This document shows, piece after piece, positions 7,496-14,562 of a stretch of DNA of 46,578 nucleotides (positions within the stretch are counted from its first letter, which is position 1; the number at the start of each line of letters is the position of its first letter). The stretch covers positions 1 through 46,578 of the IMG/VR virus record IMGVR_UViG_3300035698_031051; one strand, given 5' to 3'. Source of the DNA: a virus. The position numbers and the translations under genes are program-made. The notes under the pieces are model-generated. The model searched no databases and was not told the origin of the DNA. It saw only the letters and a program-made list of their open reading frames with translations.

Positions 7496-7627
7496 AGATT
7501 TGTTTTTACGCCCATCTTTTGCCGTGTCCCAAGCAGCAACCACCTCTTGAAGCTGCTTGCTCAGGCGAGCGTTCTTTTTCTCAAGATCACTGATTTGGTC
7601 CGCCACAAAACGGTCATTAACTCTCAT
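7469..7627 (-). CDS. Small coiled-coil protein upstream of cas3 (52 aa)
   Basis: Reads MRVNDRFVADQISDLEKKNA and continues RLSKQLQEVVAAW, a short amphipathic coiled coil, then a basic tail ending SGSSVCISE. AGGTGG lies about 10 nt before the ATG, and a promoter-like AGAGTAGTGT at 7659-7668 lies just upstream. The last nine codons are the DNA of the cas promoter, and the stop is inside the conserved AGAGTAG. It is transcribed toward cas3 and could act with the cas operon, but nothing in it is recognised. The start and coil pattern make it more likely real than chance. Confidence 0.55.
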   Translation of the reverse strand: MRVNDRFVADQISDLEKKNARLSKQLQEVVAAWDTAKDGRKNKSGSSVCISE

Positions 7628-7644
7628 TTCGTCCACCACCTTTT

Positions 7645-7880
7645 TTATGCGTACAAGTACACTACTCTAAAAGGCAAGAAGAATCTACTGAAATGGACTT
7701 TTTTTTTAAAAATTAAATTATCAGGATCCCACGTCCCTATTCTGAGCGCGGCTGCTTTGTCTTTCCTATAGGTTTCCGGCTGGCTGATAAAATCTTGAAT
7801 ATCGGCTAGACATCCTTGACTGATGATTTGGGCCGTTGCTTCAGCATATTAAAGTGGATAAATTTATATTTAGTTTTCAC
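7645..7880 (-). pseudogene. Frameshifted small gene (two overlapping frames)
   Basis: A GTG at 7880 behind AAAGAGGTTGCT starts MKTKYKFIHFNMLKQRP and stops at 7806. A second frame from 7848 to 7645 reads YAEATAQIISQGCLADIQDF then ISQPETYRKDKAAALRIGTW, which looks like real protein but lacks a start codon. Joining the first ten residues of the upstream frame to the second by one base near 7850 gives a sensible protein of about 78 aa. I infer a single-base indel, from decay or assembly error. The family is not recognised. It would be the last gene of the ligA operon. Confidence 0.45.
7655..7690 (-). promoter_or_regulatory. Phage-type promoter core before the 52-aa ORF
   Basis: Minus-strand TTTTAGAGTAGTGTACTTGTAC (ends near 7651) matches the core found at other promoters, including the ACTTGTA tail. 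The upstream GGATCA element is not present at the expected distance, so this may be weak. Confidence 0.5.
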
Positions 7881-7900
7881 AGCAACCTCTTTTTTAAAAG

Positions 7901-8218
7901 TTAAATCCAAAAATCATCTGAGAAATCTTCTAGGTCTGACCGGCCAAAAGCGTACCAGATGCACTGAAAAACCATACAGACAAAGATTGTCCCTATACCG
8001 GCAAGCACCAGCTGTGCTGCTCCCATCGGTTCGCAGGCTGATACCGATTCAAAAACCAGAAGAGATAGAGTTCCCATAACGAGACTTCCAACAAAATAGA
8101 GCACACGGGAAATCAAATAATTTTCATAGGGGTACCGAAATACCTCAACGAAAAAGCCAGCCCAAAGAGCCACAGGCACAGTTAAAGTAAAAGTGAGTAA
8201 AAGCCAACTGGTTATCAT
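7901..8218 (-). CDS. Small membrane protein, about three transmembrane segments
   Basis: 105 aa with hydrophobic stretches at about residues 4-24 (SWLLLTFTLTVPVALWAGFF), 36-57 (ISRVLYFVGSLVMGTLSLLV) and 68-90 (AAQLVLAGIGTIFVCMVFQC), and an acidic C-terminal tail SDLEDFSDDFWI. AGGAGG stands 11 nt before the ATG. It is the fifth intact gene of the ligA transcription unit, after the secreted cysteine-rich protein. Family unknown; an envelope-located accessory or a holin-like protein is possible, though the endolysin lies far away at 25288. Confidence 0.75.
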   Translation of the reverse strand: MITSWLLLTFTLTVPVALWAGFFVEVFRYPYENYLISRVLYFVGSLVMGTLSLLVFESVSACEPMGAAQLVLAGIGTIFVCMVFQCIWYAFGRSDLEDFSDDFWI

Positions 8219-8236
8219 AGGATCAAACCTCCTGGT

Positions 8237-8497
8237 TCATGGACCGCATGTAATAGTGTTACCGATCCTCAATATTTTTCTAGAGCTACACTTAAACGGT
8301 CCGCAAATAACATTTTTCATTCCTTCCCGCATCATACAGAGGGAGCATTCCGAAATACAGCAGCCTGTAGTCTTTTTTGCACCACACGGATAGCAGCCCC
8401 CTACATAGCAACAGGACCACTGAGTGTCAGATCTCTCAGTGCAGGCTATCTTGGGGCCATCAAAACTGAGTAGAGTAAATAAGAGTAAAAAAAGCAT
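8237..8497 (-). CDS. Secreted cysteine-rich small protein
   Basis: About 86 aa from the ATG at 8497 (MLFLLLFTLLSFDGPKIACT), a clear signal sequence, or 93 aa from a GTG at 8518 that lacks a Shine-Dalgarno. The mature part has about eleven cysteines in CC and CxxC groups (SCCYVGGCYPCG, GCCISECSLC), suggesting a disulfide-rich knot acting outside the cytoplasm. The ATG overlaps the end of the preceding gene. No family recognised. Disulfide-rich phage-secreted proteins are uncommon. Confidence 0.65.
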   Translation of the reverse strand: MLFLLLFTLLSFDGPKIACTERSDTQWSCCYVGGCYPCGAKKTTGCCISECSLCMMREGMKNVICGPFKCSSRKILRIGNTITCGP

Positions 8498-8498
8498 T

Positions 8499-8945
8499 CT
8501 ATATATCCAAAAAGCCACAAGGCGAAATTAGGGAGATATAGTTGAGTTCATCATCGGACAGGCCACTGTCTTTTTTCAGTAGGGCCCAAAGCTTCTCTTG
8601 GGCATCCTGCTCAGCCATGCCGTCAAAAGTTTTTGAGAAAACCTTGACATGAATAAAATCCCCATAGCCCCGGCTTACAAGCACGCACTCCGGGTTATAG
8701 TGCAGGCCAAGCAAAGAAATCAAAACCCTGATGATTTTCTCAGTGCCTCTGGCATCCTTTTGAGCTTCAATGCTTGGGGCCCTTAGAAGAACCGGTGCAT
8801 GCTTAGCAATCCTTTTTTTAAGCTCACTTTTAAGCTCACTTTTAAGCTCACGGAGATCAAACCACATCACGTAGATCAGTACCCAATGGACAGTGATAGA
8901 ACCAAACAAAACGGCACTAACTGTTTCAAAAATAATTTCTCTCAT
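8499..8945 (-). CDS. Membrane-anchored protein with KSEL repeats
   Basis: 148 aa from the ATG preceded by AAAGGAGACCTGG. The frame is open further upstream but there overlaps ligA and the 49-aa gene, so the longer form is rejected. Residues about 6-27 (FETVSAVLFGSITVHWVLIY) form one transmembrane helix, then a charged stretch ELKSELKSELKKR encoded by a 12-bp unit repeated three times (about 8817-8852). The C-terminal part is a soluble alpha/beta-like domain without recognised motifs. ATGA overlap with the upstream gene indicates coupling. Confidence 0.75.
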   Translation of the reverse strand: MREIIFETVSAVLFGSITVHWVLIYVMWFDLRELKSELKSELKKRIAKHAPVLLRAPSIEAQKDARGTEKIIRVLISLLGLHYNPECVLVSRGYGDFIHVKVFSKTFDGMAEQDAQEKLWALLKKDSGLSDDELNYISLISPCGFLDI

Positions 8946-9091
8946 CTCCAGGTCTCCTTTGTGCTTTCCTGTAAGCTTTCCTGCTTTTGATCTTGCTTCT
9001 CTAAGTACTGCCGCACCGTCCAAATAATCCAAGTGCGTTCCGCTATAATAAACAGAAGTAATATAGCTATTATAAAAAGTCCGAGTATCAT
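8942..9091 (-). CDS. 49-aa single-span membrane protein, coupled to ligA
   Basis: Begins MILGLFIIAILLLFIIAERT, one transmembrane helix, then a polar glutamine/glutamate-rich tail (YLEKQDQKQESLQES). Both ends overlap neighbours as ATGA: its start overlaps the ligA stop and its stop overlaps the start of the 148-aa gene. Such double coupling is strong evidence for a real gene. Function unknown. Together with the next gene it recalls paired small membrane proteins such as spanins, but no lipobox is visible. Confidence 0.7.
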   Translation of the reverse strand: MILGLFIIAILLLFIIAERTWIIWTVRQYLEKQDQKQESLQESTKETWR

Positions 9092-11013
9092 TTGTCAAGC
9101 TCCTTAAATAAGTGCCAAGCTTCATCGATCCCAATAACTTTAGTACCGAGCGAGCGGGCTTTTGCAAGCTTCCCTGAGTTACTGTTAGGGTCTTGTGCTA
9201 TCAAATAAACAAGACCCTTGGAAACCCCAGACTTCATAGTACCACCGGCCTTCTCAATAGCATCAGCCAGTGAAGGATCCCTAAAACCAGTCATGCAAAA
9301 GGTAGTCCCTACCAGGGGGCCGCTTACCTGTTGTACCTGAATCCCGACTGAGAGCAGCTTGGATATCAGGGGCATCTTTGTTTCAAAACCCTCAACAAAG
9401 GCCAAAGCCTTTGTACCACCCATACCTGGAATAGCTGCTATTTCAGAGAACTGTGCTCTGTACATTTTTTGCAGGGAATCAAAACCGGCATCTACAATTG
9501 TCCTTGCCATGTCCCGCCCTATAAGAGGTATGCCCAAAGAGCCTACAATAACATGTAGGGGTAGCGTCATTTTTGCCCGCAGGTTGTTAATGGCTTTATC
9601 TGCGGTGGCTCCTACTCGCCGTCCAGACATTTCAAGATCCGCTACTGCATCCACATCAAGAGTATAAAGGTCAGCAGCATCCACAATCAATTTTGCTTCT
9701 ACAAGAGCTTCAATAAGGGTGCCTCCAAAATGCAGAACACTGATTTTAGAGACCCAGCGTTTTACAGCACCTGTAGCCTGTGCCTCACAATCAAGGTTCC
9801 TGCATACAAGATACTCTCCGTCCCTTTCAAGCAGTCCTTTGCAAGAGGGGCAGTTTGTAGGTGTTTCAAATACAACGCCCCCGCCTCCTATAACAGAAGC
9901 AACTGCCGGGATTACGTCACCTTGCCTAGAAACAGTAATCCTGTCCCCACACCTCAGTAGTGTATCTCCCGGGCGAACTTCACTAACCAAAGTAGCTATG
10001 TTGGAAATGTTATGTAGCGTTGCCTGCTTTACCTGGGCACCTACAAGGATCACAACGTCAAACTCTGCAACTGGAGTAACTCGTCCTGAGCTTCCAAGCT
10101 GCCATCTGATGTTACGCAGCACAGAGGGCTGAATCTCTCGTGGGAACTTCAAAGCCCTGCTACCTTTTGGTTTGTTATTCAACAAACCAAGGGCCAGTCT
10201 GTATTCAGTGTTATTGATGTCAATTACCAGCCCGTCAATCTCATAGTCAAGAGCAACACGGGCAGAAGCTATATACTCATTGTACAGGGCTTCAACTTCC
10301 GTAATTGTGTTGGCCTTACTATGGCTTGGAGTTTGAAAACCCAAGTATTCTAATGTCTCAAACTCTGCTTGTTTGGTTTTCCAAGTCCGTTCCGGGGAAA
10401 GGATCTGGTAGACCAAAACAGTAAGGTGGGCTGCCTTTTCATAGTTTGTTTGCCGTTTAGCTGTTCCAGAGGATGTACTTCTGGGGGTGCTTTCCCCTGG
10501 GAAGTAAGTCTTGAAATCAGACTTGAAGCATATCATCTCGCCCCTTATGTATAAGGTATGGGGCGTAGGGGTTCCATCCGCAAGAGTTTTTGGCAACTGT
10601 TTGATAGCACCCTTCATAAGCAGAACGTTTCTGGTGATGTCCTCTCCCGTAGTACCGTCCCCTCTGGTCAGTGCTTGTACTAGGCGACCATTCTTATAGG
10701 CCAGATTGACTGAGAGGCCATCGCACTTCATGGATATGTAGTAGGGCCCCTTACAAGAGGCTGTCCAATCCTGAAGTTCCGGGATAGTCTGGGATTTGTT
10801 TAAGCTAGACATTGGGATACTGTGAATAACCTTTGGCCAAGCACCGTTCACAGGAACAGCGGCCCCTATCTTAGAAAGGAAGGGGTGGTTAGGCTCAAGC
10901 TCCCTCAGGGTGTCTTCAAGGATATCATAAGCAGCATCACTTATGAGGGCTTTGCCATTATAGTAGGCATCCTTGGCTTGTTCGAGTTTTTTTACTAGTG
11001 TACTGATATCCAT
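9088..11013 (-). CDS. ligA: NAD-dependent DNA ligase
   Basis: Seals nicks in DNA using NAD+. 641 aa from the ATG behind AGGAGGAATCCAAA, the usual length for bacterial LigA. Order of domains: N-terminal Ia region, adenylation domain with the lysine motif SMKCDGLSVNL and RGDGTTGEDIT, OB fold, four-cysteine zinc finger (CPSCKGLL...CRNLDCEAQ), helix-hairpin-helix repeats (LGIPLIGRDMA, AIPGMGGTKALAF) and a C-terminal BRCT domain (GTTFCMTGFRD to IDEAWHLFKEL). The catalytic lysine motif has Cys where Ile is common. Starts a six-gene transcription unit from the promoter at 11034-11072. It competes for the same NAD+ pool as the PARP-like enzyme. Confidence 0.96.
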   Translation of the reverse strand: MDISTLVKKLEQAKDAYYNGKALISDAAYDILEDTLRELEPNHPFLSKIGAAVPVNGAWPKVIHSIPMSSLNKSQTIPELQDWTASCKGPYYISMKCDGLSVNLAYKNGRLVQALTRGDGTTGEDITRNVLLMKGAIKQLPKTLADGTPTPHTLYIRGEMICFKSDFKTYFPGESTPRSTSSGTAKRQTNYEKAAHLTVLVYQILSPERTWKTKQAEFETLEYLGFQTPSHSKANTITEVEALYNEYIASARVALDYEIDGLVIDINNTEYRLALGLLNNKPKGSRALKFPREIQPSVLRNIRWQLGSSGRVTPVAEFDVVILVGAQVKQATLHNISNIATLVSEVRPGDTLLRCGDRITVSRQGDVIPAVASVIGGGGVVFETPTNCPSCKGLLERDGEYLVCRNLDCEAQATGAVKRWVSKISVLHFGGTLIEALVEAKLIVDAADLYTLDVDAVADLEMSGRRVGATADKAINNLRAKMTLPLHVIVGSLGIPLIGRDMARTIVDAGFDSLQKMYRAQFSEIAAIPGMGGTKALAFVEGFETKMPLISKLLSVGIQVQQVSGPLVGTTFCMTGFRDPSLADAIEKAGGTMKSGVSKGLVYLIAQDPNSNSGKLAKARSLGTKVIGIDEAWHLFKELDK

Positions 11014-11033
11014 TTTGGATTCCTCCTGTGATT

Positions 11034-11072
11034 CAAACACACTACTCTAAACGGCTTGGGGGTGATCCAAAT
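11034..11072 (-). promoter_or_regulatory. Phage-type promoter for ligA
   Basis: Minus-strand TTGGATCACCCCCAAG then TTTAGAGTAGTGTGTTTG, with the standard 20-nt offset between GGATCA and AGAGTAG. It is divergent from the promoter at 11077-11112, with the two upstream elements about 10 bp apart. Confidence 0.75.
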
Positions 11073-11076
11073 AATC

Positions 11077-11112
11077 TTGGATCATTGAAAAGCAGTTTAG
11101 AGTAGTGTGCCA
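11077..11112 (+). promoter_or_regulatory. Phage-type promoter for the 91-aa ORF
   Basis: GGATCATTGAAAAGCAG at 11079 and TTTAGAGTAGTGTG ending at 11109. Thirty-one consecutive bases are identical to the copy at 11406-11442, so one probably arose by duplication. Confidence 0.75.
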
Positions 11113-11141
11113 TAGAAAACTACAATGGAGCTATTACTGAA

Positions 11142-11417
11142 ATGCTGATGCTTGAAACAGGAAAAGTTTTGAAGAGTCTATCTGGCAGGTGTCTGTCGCC
11201 CTGCCCCAGGATAGACACAACTACAAACCGGAAAACACTACTCACTCTTAAACGTGTCCGCAAATGGATGCTTGAAGAATGCAAAAAGGAAGTGATCGAG
11301 CCTTTCCACAAGACTATCTTGAGGGCTATTAATTTGAATAACCTCAGCCCTTCAGACATAGACACCATAAATTTGTTGCTGTTCGGGGAGACCCACCCCC
11401 GAAGTCAGGATCATTGA
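11142..11417 (+). CDS. Hypothetical protein, 91 aa, basic and helical
   Basis: Starts at ATG 11142 or 11148, about 11 nt after GGAG, and directly follows a phage-type promoter. Contains KTLLTLKRVRKWMLEECKKE and continues EVIEPFHKTILRAINL, a basic amphipathic helical region, then LSPSDIDTINLLLFG. Its last codons run into the next promoter and the stop is the TGA of GGATCATTGA. No family recognised. An opposite-strand frame over the same bases has no promoter or ribosome site and is rejected. Confidence 0.5.
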   Translation: MLMLETGKVLKSLSGRCLSPCPRIDTTTNRKTLLTLKRVRKWMLEECKKEVIEPFHKTILRAINLNNLSPSDIDTINLLLFGETHPRSQDH

Positions 11418-11442
11418 AAAGCAGTTTAGAGTAGTGTGTTTC
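11406..11442 (+). promoter_or_regulatory. Phage-type promoter for the SPFH unit
   Basis: GGATCATT at 11408 and AGAGTAGTGT at 11428, 20-nt offset, followed by an 83-nt leader. The leader has an inverted repeat TTTTCAAAA (11491-11499) / TTTTGAAAA (11505-11513), whose right arm touches the AAAAGGAG ribosome site of the next ORF and could hide it. Confidence 0.75.
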
Positions 11443-11524
11443 TCTAAGGCCCGTTTTTAAGCGGGGGGGTTTGAAAGATCCAAGGTGAGTTTTTCAAAAA
11501 AACATTTTGAAAAGGAGTTTTATC

Positions 11525-11587
11525 ATGTGGTTTCTACAAGTTCTTACTTTCGCTTTGTTTGCGGGGTTCGCCATGCTGGGGGTTTGA
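11525..11587 (+). CDS. 20-aa hydrophobic leader peptide before the SPFH gene
   Basis: ATG at 11525 behind AAAAGGAGTTTTATC encodes MWFLQVLTFALFAGFAMLGV and stops one base before the SPFH start codon. The strong ribosome site belongs to this peptide, while the SPFH ATG has only a weak GGGGG. Translation of the peptide probably feeds the SPFH gene. It could also be a real single-helix microprotein. Confidence 0.5.
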   Translation: MWFLQVLTFALFAGFAMLGV

Positions 11588-11588
11588 C

Positions 11589-13394
11589 ATGGTAGCCATG
11601 AGGCTTTTTTACAGACTCGCCTTTTCAACTAAGGTATCTGCTGCAAGCCGCTATTACCGAGATTCCCAAAGCATAACCTGTGATGCTGCTTTAAAAGCAG
11701 CCACGGAGTATGTCACATCAAAGGCACCTAAAAAGCGGGTCCTTTTAACGGCAATTTGCTTGGTTTTGGCCTTTGGTTTTCTAGGGCTGTTTACGGCTAT
11801 GGTAGACAATGGGGCCACAGGTTATGCTGAAGTAGTACGGAACTTTGGCGGTGGTTCTATGCCACCCGGCCAGATCGTAGCCTTTGAGGGTGAGAATGGG
11901 CCGCAAGCTAAAATGCTGGATGCCTCTTTTCAGCTTGTACCTCCTGTGATGTATTCGGTAGACAAACGGGAGCCCCTTATAATCCCTTCTGGCAATATAG
12001 GTATTGTTACTGCTAAGGCGGGGCTGTCAATGCCAACAGGGATGATCTATGCACCTGAATGGTCAGACACAGACAAGTTTCTAGACGCCGAACAGTTTCT
12101 CAAAAGTCCAAATGGTTATAAAGGTGCTCAGATCACAGTGCTTAAACCAGGGGCTTGGAAACTTCATACTGGAGTGTTTATTGTTAAAGTGAAAGCAATG
12201 ACTAGTGTGCCGGTTGGCCATGTTTTTGTTGTCAAGACAAACTATGGGGCCGTTTCAAATGAACGGAAAATGGTCCTCAAAACTGATATGGTAGACGTTG
12301 AAGTCCCTCTTACAGAGGACGAGCTACTGGTTGCATATAAAGAAGCAGCACTGACTGAAAGACGTAGACAGATGGCTGCAGGGGTTCCCGAAGAAAAGGT
12401 AGCCATTTCCAAGGACTCTCTAAAAGTCAGGAAAACCAAAGTAACACTAAAAGAGGTGACTAAAGAAATTCCTGACCTGCTCGTGGATATCGGACAGCAG
12501 GGCATACAGAGGACACCATTGCTTCCGGGCCAGTATCCGCTACATCCCTATGCAGTAGAGACTACGGATATCACAACTCAAAAAGTCCGTATCTCTTACA
12601 CCCCCAGTGGAGAAGAGGGCAAAGAAGATGACAGGATTATAGTACGCTCAAAGGACGGCTATGAGTTCCCTGTTGATATCAGAATAGTTTACCATGTAGA
12701 GCAAAACGATGCACCTTGGGTTGTGGCTGCAGTTGGTGATGATGAACTTATTGAAGATCGTGTTGTATCCCCTGCAACAATGTCTATCGCAAGGGTGCTA
12801 GCAGGGCGTTCAAATGTACTTGACTTTTTTGCAGAACTGGAACTTCGACAAAAGGAGATGAAAGAGCTTATTGCAAAGAAGTGTCTGGTTTACGGCGTGA
12901 CTATTGATGAAGTTCTTATAGGCCGAGTTGGTGATGAAGCCTCTTTGGGTACGCTTATGAAAACCCAGCGGGATAGAGAAATCGCACTTCAGCAGCAAGT
13001 TACCTTTGCAGTACAGCAAAAGGCAGCGGAACAGCAGAAGAACTTGAATAAGACACAGCAGGAAGCTGAAGAGGAAAAGAAGTTAGCACAAGCAGACTAT
13101 GAGGCTAGGATAGCCTTGAAGATAAAGGAACGCACTATTACAAACGCTGAAGCGGCTGCACAGCAGATTACTATTGCAGCTACCGCAGAAGCTAACAGGA
13201 TTCTTTTGATCAAGAAAGCAGAAGCAGAAGGCTATAGAATGAAGGCTGATGCTCTTGGCAGAGAAGCCGTAGCTGGACTTGAAACCTTCCAACTGATTTC
13301 AGAAGGGAAAATTAAGATTACTCCAGAAGTATACGTAGGTGCGGGCGGTGGTCTTGTAGACGCCCTGGTATCAAAGATGCTGCTCAAACAGTAG
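11589..13394 (+). CDS. SPFH/band 7 (prohibitin/flotillin-like) membrane protein
   Basis: About 601 aa. A cytoplasmic N-terminal segment (residues 1-48) is followed by one transmembrane helix (LLTAICLVLAFGFLGLFTAM) and an SPFH-type domain with PPGQIVAFEGENGP, SGNIGIVTAKAG, GYEFPVDIRIVYHV and later RSNVLDFFAEL. The C-terminal third is a long alanine/glutamate/lysine-rich coiled coil (QQKAAEQQKNLNKTQQEAEE), ending in an AGAEAEG-like segment KKAEAEGYRMKADALGREAV typical of band 7 proteins. SPFH proteins oligomerise into membrane rings or scaffolds and regulate membrane proteases. In a phage it may organise membrane assembly or block host protease control. The exact subfamily is unclear. Confidence 0.85.
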   Translation: MVAMRLFYRLAFSTKVSAASRYYRDSQSITCDAALKAATEYVTSKAPKKRVLLTAICLVLAFGFLGLFTAMVDNGATGYAEVVRNFGGGSMPPGQIVAFEGENGPQAKMLDASFQLVPPVMYSVDKREPLIIPSGNIGIVTAKAGLSMPTGMIYAPEWSDTDKFLDAEQFLKSPNGYKGAQITVLKPGAWKLHTGVFIVKVKAMTSVPVGHVFVVKTNYGAVSNERKMVLKTDMVDVEVPLTEDELLVAYKEAALTERRRQMAAGVPEEKVAISKDSLKVRKTKVTLKEVTKEIPDLLVDIGQQGIQRTPLLPGQYPLHPYAVETTDITTQKVRISYTPSGEEGKEDDRIIVRSKDGYEFPVDIRIVYHVEQNDAPWVVAAVGDDELIEDRVVSPATMSIARVLAGRSNVLDFFAELELRQKEMKELIAKKCLVYGVTIDEVLIGRVGDEASLGTLMKTQRDREIALQQQVTFAVQQKAAEQQKNLNKTQQEAEEEKKLAQADYEARIALKIKERTITNAEAAAQQITIAATAEANRILLIKKAEAEGYRMKADALGREAVAGLETFQLISEGKIKITPEVYVGAGGGLVDALVSKMLLKQ

Positions 13395-13419
13395 AAACCA
13401 TCTAAAGGGTGGTGCAACC

Positions 13420-13780
13420 CTACTTAAGTGCCCAGCCTTGCTGACGCCTAACTAAATTGTCCACCTCATTATACACTTCTTGACAATTGGTCCAAAGCCA
13501 GTCATATCCGTCGATAGGGACTTCTTTCTGTTTCCTGCCATTGCCAGCCCAAAGAGATCCAAGGTACCATTGACCAGGAGTTCCATCTATCTTGAGGATC
13601 ACACCATAGCGTTCTACTTCATTACCCTCAATTAAATAAACGGTCTTAAAATCGGTTTTTGAGGACCCCCCCTCCGGTCCATACGGTTTCAGCACCTATT
13701 CGTAACTTTACCGTTCTTCCTGCAGTGCGGTGTTGATTGCCTGCTTCCACTAAGGTTCTCAATTTATTTAGACTGTCCAT
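13420..13780 (-). pseudogene. Small gene split by a frameshift at a seven-C homopolymer
   Basis: ATG at 13780 behind GGAAAGGAGCTTAA encodes MDSLNKLRTLVEAGNQHRTA through VWTGGGVLKNRF, stopping at 13646 (44 aa). A second frame ending at 13420 continues FKTVYLIEGNEVERYGVILK and QWYLGSLWAGNGRKQKEV (85-91 aa), with no good ribosome site of its own. The frames overlap at the C7 tract 13666-13672 (G7 in the mRNA); a one-base change there joins them into one protein of about 127 aa. This may be a homopolymer sequencing error, a slippage switch or a true mutation. Function unknown; the domain looks like a small beta-sheet fold. Confidence 0.6.
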
Positions 13781-13910
13781 TTAAGCTCCTTTCCTACTAA
13801 GCCAAAGTCATACATAAACAATAGTCTATAGAGAAGCTATTTAGAAGACTCTTACGACAAAGAAACTGCTTTTGAAAGGTTTGTAAGGATGGTGTGCTTG
13901 CTTGTTGGTT

Positions 13911-14093
13911 TTATTTAAGCCAAATCATTCTGAGAAAATAGAGCCACAAACCACCATACAGAACTATGATATAAGTGGATGTGTTTTCAGGGAATACATC
14001 CCGTAAGCATTCAAAAAACAGGCATATAAGAGCGAGGGCAAAGGTGGTTGCAATAGATTGTACTACCTTCTCAGTTTTAATTTTTGGCTGCAT
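13911..14093 (-). CDS. 60-aa two-helix membrane protein
   Basis: Two hydrophobic stretches, IATTFALALICLFFECL and TYIIVLYGGLWLYFLRMIWL, separated by a short charged loop. Its ATG lies 17 nt inside the preceding gene, with GGGGGG as ribosome site, so it is coupled to it. Family unknown. Between this gene and 13781 there is only about 130 bp with no recognisable element. Confidence 0.65.
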   Translation of the reverse strand: MQPKIKTEKVVQSIATTFALALICLFFECLRDVFPENTSTYIIVLYGGLWLYFLRMIWLK

Positions 14094-14499
14094 CAGACCC
14101 CCCTAAAGACAGAATCATATCAAGGGCTCCCCCCTCTGCTTGGGCAATGTCCTGCTCTGTCATTTTATATCCCCCCTGAGACATAACTTCTGCTTCAATT
14201 CTCTTGATGAAGTCTTCTGACACGCCTCTCCGTCTCAGGTTGTCCTTCATTAGAGAAATAGGCATACCTTTCATGGTGTGCATGCCCCGCATGTTTGCTG
14301 CAAAAGAAATTATCTGTAGGTACTCTTCTGCACTTTTCATTGATGCAGCGTCCTGTGATGCCTTGGCTGCATCCTGAGCGGCTTTCTGTACTTCAGGATG
14401 CGTCCGGCAAGACCGCCCCTTCAAAGCCTCTACATAGACTGTAGACCGTTTGGTGACCTCCTGTTCGCACACTACACATTTACAAGTTGCAACTAGCAT
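14077..14499 (-). CDS. Hypothetical protein with N-terminal cysteine cluster, 140 aa
   Basis: ATG behind TGGAGGAAGTC. The N terminus has CKCVVCEQEV and SCRTHPEVQ, a CxC-x2-C...C-x2-H arrangement that could bind zinc. The middle is alanine-rich (KAAQDAAKASQDAASMKS), and the rest is helical with NLRRRGVSEDFIKRIEAEVM. First gene of a two-gene unit from the promoter at 14530-14562. No family recognised. Confidence 0.7.
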   Translation of the reverse strand: MLVATCKCVVCEQEVTKRSTVYVEALKGRSCRTHPEVQKAAQDAAKASQDAASMKSAEEYLQIISFAANMRGMHTMKGMPISLMKDNLRRRGVSEDFIKRIEAEVMSQGGYKMTEQDIAQAEGGALDMILSLGGSDAAKN

Positions 14500-14529
14500 G
14501 ACTTCCTCCAGTCAAAATTGATTGTCAAA

Positions 14530-14562
14530 ACACACTACTCTAAACTAAGGATCATTGATCTA
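14530..14562 (-). promoter_or_regulatory. Phage-type promoter, minus-strand half of a divergent pair
   Basis: Reads GATCAATGATCC then TTTAGAGTAGTGTGTTTTG on the minus strand. The central near-palindrome (14549-14560, GGATCATTGATC) also serves the plus-strand promoter next to it. Confidence 0.7.

Noticed and set aside
7469-7627. 52-aa ORF or 220-aa acidic protein as an anti-CRISPR
   Set aside because: Position or acidity alone is not evidence; no similarity to a known inhibitor was recognised, so the function is left open.
9719-10132. 137-codon plus-strand frame inside ligA
   Set aside because: Antisense to the conserved ligase OB-fold and zinc-finger region; no promoter, no ribosome site, composition typical of a shadow frame.
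11120-11368. 82-codon minus-strand frame opposite the 91-aa ORF
   Set aside because: No ribosome site and no minus-strand promoter feeding it; the plus-strand frame directly follows a consensus promoter.
13406-13421. AGGGT/ACCCT stem between convergent genes as a terminator
   Set aside because: Only a 5-bp stem with no T-run on either strand; too weak to call.
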